From: Novosphingobium pentaromativorans US6-1
GTDB taxonomy: Bacteria; Pseudomonadota; Alphaproteobacteria; Sphingomonadales; Sphingomonadaceae
Reading direction: 5' to 3'
DNA length: 64,000 nucleotides
NCBI RefSeq assembly: GCF_000767465.1
Contig: NZ_CP009291.1
Span: 2,329,501-2,393,500 of the forward strand
The notes below the pieces were generated by a model that ran no database searches, was not told where the DNA came from, and saw only the letters and a list, made by a program, of their open reading frames with translations. Below are positions 1 through 9,099 of the stretch, piece after piece. The position numbers and the translations under genes were made by a program. The stretch's first letter is position 1, and each line of letters begins with the position of its first letter.

Positions 1-86
1 CGACCGATGACTACGCGCCCTTGCTCTGCCCCCACGCATTTCCTAGCAAAGACGAGGTGGAGCCAAACTCATGCGAAAGGCACTCT

Positions 87-809
87 ATGGCACGCGTTGC
101 AATTGTTACTGGCGGGACTCGGGGTATCGGAGAGGCAATTTCACTCGCATTGAAGGATCGTGGGCATAACGTCGTTGCGAATTACGCAGGCAATGACGAA
201 AAGGCGATGGCTTTCACGGAACGGACTGGTATTCCAGCCTATAAATGGGACGTGGGCGACCATGAGGCCTGCCTCGACGGCTGCGCAAGAGTGGCCGAGG
301 AAGTCGGCCCGGTCGACATTGTCATCAACAATGCCGGCATTACCCGCGACGGCGTGCTCCACAAGATGAGCTTCGAAGACTGGAACGAGGTGATGCGAAT
401 CAACCTCGGCGGTTGCTTCAATATGGCCAAGGCCACCTTCCCCGGAATGCGGGACCGCGGTTGGGGCCGTATCGTCAACATCGGCTCGATCAACGGCCAG
501 GCCGGGCAGTACGGCCAGGTCAACTACGCCGCCGCCAAGTCGGGTATCCACGGATTCACCAAGGCGCTGGCGCAGGAAGGCGCCAAGTACGGCGTGACCG
601 TCAACGCCATCGCGCCCGGCTACATCGACACCGACATGGTTGCGGCCGTGCCGCCGCCGGTGCTGGAAAAGATCGTCGCCAAGATCCCGGTCGGCCGCCT
701 CGGCCACGCTTACGAGATCGCCCGCGGCTGCGCGTTCCTCTGCTCGGAGAACGCCACTTTCGTCACCGGCTCGACGCTGAGCATCAACGGCGGCCAGCAC
801 ATGTACTGA
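87..809 (+). CDS. phaB: Acetoacetyl-CoA reductase (PhaB-type SDR)
   Basis: This NADPH-dependent short-chain dehydrogenase (240 aa) reduces acetoacetyl-CoA to (R)-3-hydroxybutyryl-CoA, the precursor of polyhydroxybutyrate, in the cytoplasm. The Rossmann motif TGGTRGIG lies at residues 8-15, NNAG at 81-84, and the catalytic Ser-Tyr-Lys set at S134, Y147 and K151 (segment SINGQ...NYAAAKSG). The SINGQ-GQ-GQ-NY pattern is typical of PhaB rather than FabG. An in-frame extension reaches back to position 21, but the ATG at 87 has AAAGG just upstream and gives the family length. No phaA or phaC is visible inside the window. A long perfect hairpin follows the stop codon. Confidence 0.9.
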   Translation: MARVAIVTGGTRGIGEAISLALKDRGHNVVANYAGNDEKAMAFTERTGIPAYKWDVGDHEACLDGCARVAEEVGPVDIVINNAGITRDGVLHKMSFEDWNEVMRINLGGCFNMAKATFPGMRDRGWGRIVNIGSINGQAGQYGQVNYAAAKSGIHGFTKALAQEGAKYGVTVNAIAPGYIDTDMVAAVPPPVLEKIVAKIPVGRLGHAYEIARGCAFLCSENATFVTGSTLSINGGQHMY

Positions 810-815
810 ACCCGG

Positions 816-855
816 CGTATGGAGCGATCGGGCCACCGCTCGTTCGCTCCATACG
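816..855 (+). terminator. 12-bp perfect inverted repeat after phaB
   Basis: The arms CGTATGGAGCGA (816-827) and TCGCTCCATACG (844-855) are exact reverse complements separated by 16 nt, starting 6 nt after the phaB stop. There is no T-run afterwards, so it is either a non-canonical terminator, an RNA-stability element, or a binding site. Confidence 0.5.
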
Positions 856-955
856 GATGCCCGGTTCCGGCGGCCGTTTGACCGACACGCACGCGCCGCC
901 GCCGCGCCGTGCCGGGAAATTGCTCCCTCGGCACGATAAGCAGCAAGGTCGCGCA

Positions 956-1195
956 ATGCCCTCCCCCTATCATCCGCCCGTCAAGCGATCGGTCGAAATC
1001 GCCGGGCACAAGACCTCGATCAGCCTGGAACCTGTGTTCTGGGACCTGCTCAAGGACAGGGCCGCGGCGGAAAAGATCCCCGTCAACGCCCTCATCGCGC
1101 GGATCGATGCAGAGCGTCTCGAAGCCGACACCCCGCCAGGACTTGCCAGCGCAGTCCGCGTGTGGCTGGCACTGGCCTACCGGCAGCCGATGTAG
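956..1195 (+). CDS. Ribbon-helix-helix (RHH_4-type) small protein
   Basis: This 79-aa protein has the pattern of the RHH_4 family: KRSVEIAGHKTSISLEP, then FWDLLKDRA, then NALIARID. That is one beta strand followed by two helices, as in MetJ/Arc-like DNA-binding folds. The family is common in alphaproteobacteria and mostly uncharacterised, so a transcriptional or antitoxin-like role is inference. No toxin-like partner adjoins it; the neighbours are phaB and an unknown gene on the other strand. The ATG at 956 is chosen because the family begins shortly before the KRSV motif. Confidence 0.75.
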   Translation: MPSPYHPPVKRSVEIAGHKTSISLEPVFWDLLKDRAAAEKIPVNALIARIDAERLEADTPPGLASAVRVWLALAYRQPM

Positions 1196-1259
1196 AAAGG
1201 GCCGGACGTGAGGCCTTGCCCGGATCCCGTCGCCCGATAAGTCGCGCTCTTCCCGGCGA

Positions 1260-1433
1260 TCAGTCGAATTGCCCCACGGGCATCTCAACGGGTGTGCGGT
1301 CAGCCAGTTGCTGGCTCACCGCCTGAGGGTTTGCTTCATACTTGCGCCAGTGCACCGCCCGCTCGGCATCGACCGAAGGGCGGCGTCCACGCGAGCGCGA
1401 AAACAGCCCCTTGATGCTCTTGACGATCCCCAT
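1260..1433 (-). CDS. Small basic protein of unknown function
   Basis: A 57-aa product that I do not recognise. It starts MGIVKSIKGLFSRSRGRR, an amphipathic, strongly basic N-terminus, and is followed by a short acidic/hydrophilic tail with VHWRKYEANP. The ATG at 1433 is preceded by GAGG at suitable spacing. An upstream ATG in the same frame would add 16 residues. The high content of charged residues and the Sphingomonadales-style context argue for a real gene, but no function can be assigned. Confidence 0.45.
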   Translation of the reverse strand: MGIVKSIKGLFSRSRGRRPSVDAERAVHWRKYEANPQAVSQQLADRTPVEMPVGQFD

Positions 1434-1711
1434 ACTTTCAACCTCATCGAGATGAATCACCATCCGCGTTAACCTTAACACGAATTTGGCGCCTCTATAT
1501 CAAAAGACATATGCCTCATCCGAAAAAGAAGCTAACCAAATCCTGCTTCGAAGCGCGGAAATCCCGGCTTTCCGCAGCAAGTGCACTGATCCACACCCGA
1601 CATCTGCGGCGAACGCCTTGATCTTAAAGCGTTAATCCTTGGATCGCTTTTGCGCCCGGCGAACCGCACACCGCGAACCGGAAAGAGCACTGCGGCGCCA
1701 CGATCTTAACC
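1434..1711. other. Intergenic stretch with one hairpin, no convincing gene
   Basis: This gap is AT-richer than its surroundings. It contains a perfect 7-bp inverted repeat (GCGGAAA at 1555-1561, TTTCCGC at 1569-1575) and two short TTAA pairs. A 36-codon plus-strand frame at 1511-1621 has no ribosome binding site and is not called. It presumably carries the promoter of the small minus-strand gene. Confidence 0.4.
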
Positions 1712-1746
1712 AAAAGGGGCGGTCACCACCCGGCGCCGCCCCTTTC
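1712..1746 (-). terminator. Hairpin terminator after the 74-aa gene
   Basis: AAAGGGGCGG (1713-1722) pairs with CCGCCCCTTT (1736-1745). Read on the minus strand the stem ends in CTTTTGG, a short T-run, directly downstream of the 74-aa minus-strand gene. Confidence 0.6.
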
Positions 1747-1790
1747 GAGTCTCCCGAATGCTATCGGGACAAATTGCTCCACGTGGAACT

Positions 1791-2018
<228 letters not shown>

Positions 2019-2082
2019 TCAACTCCTCTCGTCTATACGAGGAAGTAATGCATGGGGACTGCCGGTGGTTGCCGCCTGCGGC

Positions 2083-3366
2083 TCAGTCGCCGCCGACCCG
2101 TTCGACCTGAGCGCCGACCAGAGCGAGCTTTTCCTCGAGCCGCTCGTACCCGCGATCGAGGTGATAGAGGCGGTGCACCTGGGTCTCGCCCTCGGCAGCC
2201 AGGCCGGCAATGACGAGGCTCATCGAAGCGCGCAAGTCGGTTGCCATGACTTCCGCCCCGGTCAGCCTAGGAACACCGTGGACGATGGCCGTGCGGCCCG
2301 AAGTCTCGATATGCGCGCTCATGCGGTTGAGTTCGGGAACGTGCATGTAGCGGTTCTCGAAGATGGTCTCGTTCAGAACGCTGGTACCCTCGGCCCGGCA
2401 CAGCAGCGCCATGAGCTGGGCCTGCATGTCGGTGGCGAAGCCGGGATAGGGCGCAGTGGACAGGTTGACCGGGCGCAGCTTTCCGTCGGACGCAACATGG
2501 ATGCCGCCCGCGCGCGGCTCGACGGAAACGCCGGCATCGCGCAGCGCTTGCACGGTCGCTTCCATGTCCTCGATCCGCGCGCCCTTGAGCATGACCTCGC
2601 CCCCGGTGATCGCCGCGGCGCAGGCATAGGAGCCGGCCTCGATGCGATCGGGCATGACCATGTAAGTGGCACCGTGCAGGCGCGGCACGCCATGAATGGT
2701 GAGGTCGGACGTGCCGATACCCTCGATCTGCGCGCCCATCGCCACGAGCAGGTTGCACAAGTCGACGATTTCCGGCTCGCGCGCGGCATTGTGCAGCGTC
2801 GACTTGCCGTTCGCCAGCACTGCCGCCATCAGCGCGTTCTCCGTGGCGCCGACCGAAACGACCGGGAAGGAATAGCGGCCGCCGGGCAGGCCGCCATCGG
2901 GCGCGATCGCCTTCACGTAGCCCGCGGCCAGTTCGATCTGCGCGCCGAAAGCCTCCAGCGCCTTGAGGTGCAGATCGATCGGGCGATTGCCGATGGCGCA
3001 GCCGCCCGGCAGCGAGACGGTGGCTTCGCCCATGCGCGCCAGCATCGGGCCGAGGACGAGAATCGACGCGCGCATCTTGCGCACGAGGTCATAGGGGGCG
3101 ACCGAGCTGGTGATGCGCGTCGCCTGCAGGGTCATGACGCGGCCGAAGTCTTCCGGGCGCGATCCGGCGATCATCGTCGAGACGCCGAACTGGTTCATGA
3201 GGTGCTGGAAACCGTCGATATCCGCCAGACGCGGCAGATTGCGCAGGGTCAGGGGTTCGTCGGTCAGCAGCGCGCAAGGCAGCAGCGTAAGCGCGGCGTT
3301 CTTTGCACCAGATACGGGAATCGTTCCGGAAAGGCGCTTTCCGCCTTCAATGATGATCTTGTCCAT
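2083..3366 (-). CDS. murA: UDP-N-acetylglucosamine 1-carboxyvinyltransferase
   Basis: MurA transfers enolpyruvate from phosphoenolpyruvate to UDP-GlcNAc, the first committed cytoplasmic step of peptidoglycan synthesis and the target of fosfomycin. The 427-aa product has the family length and fold. Substrate-contact K22 lies in SGAKNAAL, and the catalytic cysteine C123 sits in [15 protein letters not shown], so it is the Cys form that is fosfomycin-sensitive in other bacteria. It is transcribed divergently from galU across a 145-bp promoter region. Confidence 0.97.
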   Translation of the reverse strand: MDKIIIEGGKRLSGTIPVSGAKNAALTLLPCALLTDEPLTLRNLPRLADIDGFQHLMNQFGVSTMIAGSRPEDFGRVMTLQATRITSSVAPYDLVRKMRASILVLGPMLARMGEATVSLPGGCAIGNRPIDLHLKALEAFGAQIELAAGYVKAIAPDGGLPGGRYSFPVVSVGATENALMAAVLANGKSTLHNAAREPEIVDLCNLLVAMGAQIEGIGTSDLTIHGVPRLHGATYMVMPDRIEAGSYACAAAITGGEVMLKGARIEDMEATVQALRDAGVSVEPRAGGIHVASDGKLRPVNLSTAPYPGFATDMQAQLMALLCRAEGTSVLNETIFENRYMHVPELNRMSAHIETSGRTAIVHGVPRLTGAEVMATDLRASMSLVIAGLAAEGETQVHRLYHLDRGYERLEEKLALVGAQVERVGGD

Positions 3367-3511
3367 TTAGTGCCATTTAGTGGAATTCGTCAGGGCGGCA
3401 AGCATCGCACGCAACCTTCCGGTCGCCGAAGAATTAGGCTTACTCATGTTGCACTGCCGCATCCAAGGCGCTTTAATCGGCCTGCAACAAAACGAGGCGA
3501 AGACTTAGTCC

Positions 3512-4393
3512 ATGTCAGACAACAATTTCCGCAAGCCCGTCCGCAAGGCCGTCTTTCCTGTTGCCGGTCTGGGCACGCGCTTCCTGCCCGCCACCAAGGC
3601 GATCCCCAAGGAACTGCTTCCGGTGGTCGATCGCCCGCTGATCCAGTACGCCGTGGATGAGGCGCGCGAGGCGGGGATCGAGGAGTTCGTCTTCGTCACA
3701 GGTCGCGGCAAGACCGCGATCGTGGAGCATTTCGATACCGCCTACGAACTGGAAGCGACGATGAATTCGCGCGGAAAGTCGCTCGATCCGCTGGATCCGA
3801 CGCGCATCCAGCCGGGTAATCTGGTCACCGTGCGCCAGCAGGTGCCGATGGGACTGGGCCACGCGATCTGGTGCGCGCGCGCCGTCGTCGGCGACGAGCC
3901 CTTCGCGATCTTCCTTCCCGACGAGCTGATGTACGGCTCACCCGGCTGCATGGCGCAGATGGTCGAGGCCTACAACACGGTCGGCGGCAACCTCGTCTCG
4001 GTGATCGAAGTCCCGCATGAGGAAGTCTCGAGCTACGGCGTCATCGCGCCGGGCGAAAGCAAGGGCAACCTTACCGAAGTGAAGGGCCTCGTGGAGAAGC
4101 CCAGGGCAGAAGACGCCCCTTCGAACAAGATCGTCTCGGGCCGCTACATCCTCCAGCCCGAGATCATGGGCCTGCTCGCCAACCAGGGCAAAGGTGCAGG
4201 CGGCGAAATCCAGCTGACCGATTCGATGGCCAAGCTGATCGGCGCACAGCCCTTCCATGCCGTGACTTTCGATGGCCGCCGCTTCGACTGCGGATCGAAG
4301 GTCGGCTTCGTCGAAGCGACCCTCGCCATCGCGCTCGACCGTGAGGACATGGGCGCCGAAGTGCGCTCGATGATGCAGGCCATGCTCGGCTGA
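3512..4393 (+). CDS. galU: UTP--glucose-1-phosphate uridylyltransferase
   Basis: GalU makes UDP-glucose from UTP and glucose-1-phosphate, feeding exopolysaccharide, LPS and glycolipid synthesis. The 293-aa protein carries the nucleotidyltransferase signature AGLGTRFLPATKAIPKE near the N-terminus, followed by PLIQYAVDEA. Later motifs include VEKP and FDCGSK. It diverges from murA and converges on a lytic transglycosylase gene, with stem-loop sequences between. Confidence 0.95.
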   Translation: MSDNNFRKPVRKAVFPVAGLGTRFLPATKAIPKELLPVVDRPLIQYAVDEAREAGIEEFVFVTGRGKTAIVEHFDTAYELEATMNSRGKSLDPLDPTRIQPGNLVTVRQQVPMGLGHAIWCARAVVGDEPFAIFLPDELMYGSPGCMAQMVEAYNTVGGNLVSVIEVPHEEVSSYGVIAPGESKGNLTEVKGLVEKPRAEDAPSNKIVSGRYILQPEIMGLLANQGKGAGGEIQLTDSMAKLIGAQPFHAVTFDGRRFDCGSKVGFVEATLAIALDREDMGAEVRSMMQAMLG

Positions 4394-4403
4394 GAGACAG
4401 GAC

Positions 4404-4447
4404 GGGCGCGCTGCAGCTGCGGCGCGCCGCCTAGGCCGTCACGGCCT
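4404..4447. terminator. Paired GC-rich hairpins between convergent genes
   Basis: GGCGCGC (4405-4411) pairs with GCGCGCC (4422-4428), and a second short stem AGGCCG...CGGCCT follows near 4433-4447. No T-run is seen. The position between the converging galU and transglycosylase genes suggests a bidirectional transcription end. Confidence 0.4.
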
Positions 4448-4463
4448 GAACCGCCTAGCAGAT

Positions 4464-5084
4464 TTACTGGCGGACCGGATCGGCCAAACGCGCCATGATC
4501 GCCGCGACATAGGCCTGCGTCTCGCGAATGCGCGGGATGCCACCGGCCTGCTGCACGCGCATCGGCCCTGCATTGTAGGCCGCCAGCGCCTTCTCGATAT
4601 CGCCGCCGAAAGCGTCCAGCTGCATGCGCAGGTATCGCGCGCCGCCTTCCAGATTCGCCATGGGATCGGCGGCATCGACCCCCATCTGCCGCGCGGTGCC
4701 GGGCATGAGCTGGGCGAGACCGCGCGCGCCGACGGGGGAAACCGCCTTTTCGTTCCAGCGGCTTTCCTGCCAGACCACGGCTTCGAGCAGGCTGGGGCTG
4801 ATGTCATACTTCGCCGCCAGCTCGGCCACGCGTGTCCGCCAGCGCGAAGGCCCGGCGGCATCGAGGGCATGGGTGATCGACTGGGGCTCCAGCCCGGCGT
4901 CGAGATGCTCGGGAACCGCTAGTGCTTCGCCGGCCAGGGCCTCCTGCCCGGGAAGCTGGACCGGACCGCCTGCAATCCAGGTGAAGCCGCCCTCGCCCAC
5001 TTGCAGGACATCGGCGCAGGCAACGCCCGGGATGGCCAGAATCGTGGCACCCAGGGCAGCAATGATCGCATTACGCATGTCCAA
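4464..5084 (-). CDS. Lytic transglycosylase, SLT domain
   Basis: A secreted murein lytic transglycosylase that cleaves the MurNAc-GlcNAc bond in the periplasm. Residues 1-24 form a signal peptide (NAIIAALGATILAIPGVACA). The SLT domain covers roughly residues 80-200, with the catalytic glutamate in VVWQESRWNEKA, then GARGLAQLMPGTA and AAYNAGP. At 206 aa it is a minimal, single-domain form. The start is ambiguous: TTG at 5084 has AGGGA at about 10 nt, while ATG at 5078 is only two codons in. Confidence 0.9.
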   Translation of the reverse strand: MDMRNAIIAALGATILAIPGVACADVLQVGEGGFTWIAGGPVQLPGQEALAGEALAVPEHLDAGLEPQSITHALDAAGPSRWRTRVAELAAKYDISPSLLEAVVWQESRWNEKAVSPVGARGLAQLMPGTARQMGVDAADPMANLEGGARYLRMQLDAFGGDIEKALAAYNAGPMRVQQAGGIPRIRETQAYVAAIMARLADPVRQ

Positions 5085-5188
5085 AGGTCACGATTCCCTC
5101 GCCAGTCCCGGCCCCATACCGCAATTGCCGCCCGAGCCTCAAGCGGATTGCACCATGGCGGCCGGGTGCGGCGAGCGCCCGGCTCGGG

Positions 5189-6280
5189 TCAGTCGAGGCC
5201 GAGCGCAGTGCGGATCGCGCGCCAGGAGAGCAGCTTGAAGTTCTGCGCATCGGGGGCGTTGTCCCCGTCCTGCGCAATGAACAGGCCTTCCGGGAACTGC
5301 GGACCGAAATCGCCGAGCACCACCTCGATCCCGTCGGTATCGCTGGTCCCGTCGATCGCCCCGCCATTGATGCGGAAGCGGCCTGCGAGCTTGCCCGAAG
5401 CCGGATCGAACACGGCATAGGCATTGTCGCCCTGGCTCGAAGCCACCAGCCAGCTGCTGCTGCCGCCCGGTTTCTGGGCAATGGCAAGTCCCTCGACATC
5501 GTCGACCAGCCCGTCTTCGGCCCCGACGCGCGCGAACGGCGCGGCTTTCAGTTCGCCCGTCAGAGGCACGCGCCAGATGCCGACGTCCTCTTCGGCGATG
5601 TAGAGCGTGTGTGTCGCATCGTCGACGACGCAGCCTTCCGACTGGCTGGCGAACTTCACCTGCCGCAGATAGTCCGGCACGATCCGGCCATCCTTTTCGT
5701 ACAGGCCGCTTTCGGCGACGGTCCCATCCTTGAGCACGACATAGGCCCGCGCCAGCTCGTTCGGGCCGAGCGCACCGCCAAGGCAGAACCCGTAGGCCTC
5801 GGCCGGTGCATGACCGGCAGGCAGGAAGGTATCCGAACCGATTTCCGTCAACTTGCCCGTCGCACCATCGAGCCAGAACAGGGCAATGCGCGGCTGCGCC
5901 TTGTCGGTGCGGTCGCTGGCAGCCACGAGGATACGCGTGCCGCCATCGGCCATGCGCACCTCACGCAGGTCGACATTGTTGATCGCCCCGGCAGCAAGGA
6001 AATCGCGAACCTTGCCGTCAAGATCATAGACATAGAGACCGGCCTTCTTGTCGGTGCCGACGATCAGGCTCGCCGCGGGATCGGCCGCATTGCGCCAGAT
6101 TGCCGGGTCGTCGGCGGCATCGGCATGGGCCGTACCCACCGGCAGGGTTTCGGCCTGGGCCGGAACGTCGATGGCAGGCAGGTAGGGCCGCGGCGCCTCG
6201 CCGGTTGTCGCGCAACCGGCGAGGAGGACGGCCGGGAGCATCACTCCCGACCCGGCCCCGAGGATGGTCCGCCAATCCAT
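5189..6280 (-). CDS. 3-phytase, beta-propeller type, lipoprotein
   Basis: A beta-propeller phytase (BPP) that releases phosphate from phytate in a calcium-dependent way. The 363-aa product starts with a lipoprotein signal (AVLLAGC), so it is probably tethered in the outer membrane or periplasm. Family signatures are clear: DAADDPAIW and IVGTDKKAGLYVYDLDG near residues 55-90, NNVDLR, EGCVVDD...LYIAEEDVGIW, DDVEGLAI, GDNAYAVFD, and SDTDGIEV...FPEGLFIAQDGDN. The start ATG shares one base with the stop of the upstream TonB-dependent receptor gene (TGATG), implying translational coupling in one operon. Adjacency of BPP and TonB receptor genes is known from other Gram-negatives. Confidence 0.93.
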   Translation of the reverse strand: MDWRTILGAGSGVMLPAVLLAGCATTGEAPRPYLPAIDVPAQAETLPVGTAHADAADDPAIWRNAADPAASLIVGTDKKAGLYVYDLDGKVRDFLAAGAINNVDLREVRMADGGTRILVAASDRTDKAQPRIALFWLDGATGKLTEIGSDTFLPAGHAPAEAYGFCLGGALGPNELARAYVVLKDGTVAESGLYEKDGRIVPDYLRQVKFASQSEGCVVDDATHTLYIAEEDVGIWRVPLTGELKAAPFARVGAEDGLVDDVEGLAIAQKPGGSSSWLVASSQGDNAYAVFDPASGKLAGRFRINGGAIDGTSDTDGIEVVLGDFGPQFPEGLFIAQDGDNAPDAQNFKLLSWRAIRTALGLD

Positions 6281-9042
6281 CAGAAGTTCATCCTTGCACC
6301 GAACTTGAAGGTCGGGCCGTACTTCTCGAACTGCAGCAGGCGCTGCGCACCGGCGAAGTTCTGGTAGGCGAAGTACTTCGCGTTGTTGATGTTGATGACG
6401 TCGAGCGTCAGGCGCAGGTTGTCGGTCACCTTGAGCTTGCCCGAGAAATCGAGCTGGAAGTGATTGTCGACGAACCTGTCTTGCGTCGCATCGTCACCCA
6501 CTTCATCGAGGTACTTGTCACGATAGGTCCCGGCCAGACGCAGGTCCACCGGACCCTTCTCATAGCCAAGCACGACGTTGAAGGTGTTCTTCGAAGAGCT
6601 GGGCAGCGAGATCTTGCGACCGTCGGCCAAGGTGCCGTTGGCGTAAGTGTAGGTGTAGTTGAGCTGGGTCAGCAGGCCGTCGAAGGGCGCCGGCAGCATC
6701 GAATAGACCTGGCTGAAGCTCGCTTCGAAACCGACTATTTGAGCGCTGTCGCCGTTGATGGTGGTCTGGAACTGGTCGTAGAGCGTGCCGTTGTAGGTGA
6801 AGTCGTCGAAGGTCTGCTTGACAGCGTAGTTGCTGATATCCTTGTAGAAGCCTCCGAACGAGATCGCCCCGTTGCCCGAGAAGTAGTACTCGAACCCGAC
6901 GTCGGCGTTCCACGCTTCGTAGGGCTTGAGATCGGGGTTGCCGAATTCAGCCTCGTTGTCCTCGTTCACCGTGTTGCGCGGCGCCATTGCCGAGAGCTTG
7001 GGACGCACGAGACTCTTGTAGCCTGCCGCGCGGAACACGAGGTCGTTCTGCGGAGCCCAGCGGACCGTCAGGCTCGGCAGCCAGTCGGTGTAACTGCGTT
7101 TGAACCGGACCGGATCGACGGCAACGGTATCCCCGTCATCCGTGACGATGTTGCCGTTGAGCACATTGCGGGTGTGCTCCATGCGCACGCCGCCGATGAC
7201 GCGCAGGGCATCGCTGTCCCAACGGGCCAGGGCATAGCCGGCGGTGATGTCTTCCTTGACCGAATAGTCGTCCGTCGCCGAAGCGAGCGCGGTCTCGTAG
7301 TCGTCGATCTCGAAACCGTCGCGGTTGGCGAGCAGGAAGTCCTTGGGGCCGGTCTTGCTGGCGACGGGGCCAAGGCTGATCCCGTCGAGCCGGTAGGTCT
7401 GCTCGCCCAGCACGTCGGCAAGCGTGTAGTCGCCGTCGTAGTCACCGTAGTAGATCATGTCGAAGTTGTAGGACTTCTTACGCCAGCGTGCCTTCGCGCC
7501 CGCCTGGATCGTGAAGTCGCCGCTGTCGGTCGCGAAAGTCCGCGCCAGGTCGGCCTTCACCGCATATTCCCGGTCCTGGCTGTCCGAATTCGTGGTCAGC
7601 TCGGTGCGGTTGAACTTATAGAGCGTAGGATCGTTGACGAGGTCGGCCCCGCTGGCAATCGAATAGTGCGGAACCCGCGGATCGCTGTAATCCCAGTCGA
7701 TCGCCACGCCATCGTCGTCGAAACGGGCGCGGAAGCGGGTCGGGTCGACGGAGAAGTCTTCCTTCTCGGTCGACTTGGCATAGCTGGCCGACCAGTTGAA
7801 CTTCCAGGTCCCGGTATCGGTGTCGCTGCCGATCGCGACGGTGCGGATGCGCTGGCGCTCGAAGCGATCCTTGAGGTCGCGGCGCACTTCGATGCGATCG
7901 TCTGAATCGCGGAACGATGCACTGGCATCGTCGCCGGCAAAGGGCTCGGCGTCGAAGATGAAAGTCGTGCGGCGGCGATACTCGTGATCGTCGAACTGGC
8001 TCCAGTTGCCGCGCACATAGGCGGTCGTCGTGTCGGACACGCGCCAGTCGAAGTTGAGCGTCGCGTTGAGGCGCTTACGCGTGACGTCGTAGTCGCGGTA
8101 TTCCAGTTCGGGCGAATAGGCGATGCCGCCGTCGGTAACGTCCCAGTTGTCCGATTCGACGTTATCCGTCTCGAACTTGCGCTCGTAGTAGCTCACGCCG
8201 CCCGAAACGCCGAAGTCGTCGCCGATGCGCGTCGAGAAGTCGAAACCGCCCTTGGGCGTGACCTCGCCCGAGTAGTCGTTGTAGCTGCCCTCGGCGCGGA
8301 CCGCGTAGTAGTCCTTCTTGCGGTCGAAGGCGCTGGTGGTCTTGATCTCGATCGAGGCGCCGATGGTGTCGGCGTCCATGTCCGGTGTCAGCGACTTCTT
8401 CACTTCGATCGATTCGATCGTGTCAGAGGAAATGACGTCCAGCGCGACCTGACGGGTATCCGATTCCGGCGCAGGCACGCGCACGCCGTTGAGCGAGGTG
8501 GCGTTGAGTTCGGGATCGAGGCCGCGCACGGAAACGAAGCGGCCTTCGCCCTGGTCGTTGAGAATGTTCACGCCCGGCAGGCGGCGCAGCGATTCGGCGA
8601 CGTTCTGGTCCGGGAACTGGCCGATGGCATCGCGCGTCAGCACCGATTCCACCCCGTCGGCGGCCTTCTGGCGCGAGAGCGAGCTGGACAGGTTGGCCGC
8701 CTGGCCGACGACGAGGATGTCGCCCCCGCCGATGCCGCGCAGGTCGAAATCGCCCGAAACGCTGCCCGTCTCCGGCACTTCGATCGTCCGCGATTCGATC
8801 TCGGCGCCGACATAGCGCGCTTCCAGCGTGTAGGTGCCCGCCGGAATGTCGGCGATGATGTAATTGCCGCTGCGGTCCGTCTCCACCGAACGGTCCAGTT
8901 CGACGATTCTGACCGAGGCCGACTGCAGAGCGCGCGTGCCGGTGGCGTCATAGACGTTACCGGAAATTTCGCCTGCATGGGCAATGGAGGCAAAAGAGGC
9001 CGAAGCAAGCAGCCCCGCAAGGAGGCGAGCAGTGGAGTTCAT
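6280..9042 (-). CDS. TonB-dependent receptor, phytate operon
   Basis: An outer-membrane TonB-dependent transporter of 920 aa. Order of parts: signal peptide (1-23, ending AHA), a CarboxypepD_reg-like beta domain (about 25-90), a TonB-box-like DILVVG near residue 107, the plug (QFPDQNVAESLRRLPGVNI, then GRFVSVRGL), and a long barrel ending in F as usual (FGARMNF). This is the Caulobacter/Xanthomonas-type receptor. Coupling to the phytase gene by a 1-nt overlap suggests that it imports phytate or its breakdown products; the substrate is inferred. The ATG at 9042 gives a proper signal peptide and has AGGGA upstream; longer frames are unlikely. A tandem PhoB-like site sits 60-100 bp upstream. Confidence 0.93.
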   Translation of the reverse strand: MNSTARLLAGLLASASFASIAHAGEISGNVYDATGTRALQSASVRIVELDRSVETDRSGNYIIADIPAGTYTLEARYVGAEIESRTIEVPETGSVSGDFDLRGIGGGDILVVGQAANLSSSLSRQKAADGVESVLTRDAIGQFPDQNVAESLRRLPGVNILNDQGEGRFVSVRGLDPELNATSLNGVRVPAPESDTRQVALDVISSDTIESIEVKKSLTPDMDADTIGASIEIKTTSAFDRKKDYYAVRAEGSYNDYSGEVTPKGGFDFSTRIGDDFGVSGGVSYYERKFETDNVESDNWDVTDGGIAYSPELEYRDYDVTRKRLNATLNFDWRVSDTTTAYVRGNWSQFDDHEYRRRTTFIFDAEPFAGDDASASFRDSDDRIEVRRDLKDRFERQRIRTVAIGSDTDTGTWKFNWSASYAKSTEKEDFSVDPTRFRARFDDDGVAIDWDYSDPRVPHYSIASGADLVNDPTLYKFNRTELTTNSDSQDREYAVKADLARTFATDSGDFTIQAGAKARWRKKSYNFDMIYYGDYDGDYTLADVLGEQTYRLDGISLGPVASKTGPKDFLLANRDGFEIDDYETALASATDDYSVKEDITAGYALARWDSDALRVIGGVRMEHTRNVLNGNIVTDDGDTVAVDPVRFKRSYTDWLPSLTVRWAPQNDLVFRAAGYKSLVRPKLSAMAPRNTVNEDNEAEFGNPDLKPYEAWNADVGFEYYFSGNGAISFGGFYKDISNYAVKQTFDDFTYNGTLYDQFQTTINGDSAQIVGFEASFSQVYSMLPAPFDGLLTQLNYTYTYANGTLADGRKISLPSSSKNTFNVVLGYEKGPVDLRLAGTYRDKYLDEVGDDATQDRFVDNHFQLDFSGKLKVTDNLRLTLDVININNAKYFAYQNFAGAQRLLQFEKYGPTFKFGARMNF

Positions 9043-9099
9043 GGTGGAGAGTTCCCTGTGACTTTTCTGATGTCGCGGGGCGCCCACTAGGCACGAACG

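Noticed and set aside
1-86. Possible end of an upstream gene or N-terminal extension of PhaB
   Set aside because: The extension residues do not match the family, and no coding signature is visible in so short a stretch.
1511-1621. 36-codon frame starting MPHPKKKLTK
   Set aside because: No ribosome binding site and no support beyond an ATG; could be chance in an AT-richer gap.
6100-7905. 601-codon plus-strand frame
   Set aside because: Antisense to the phytase and TonB-receptor genes; Val/Glu/Arg-rich shadow sequence.
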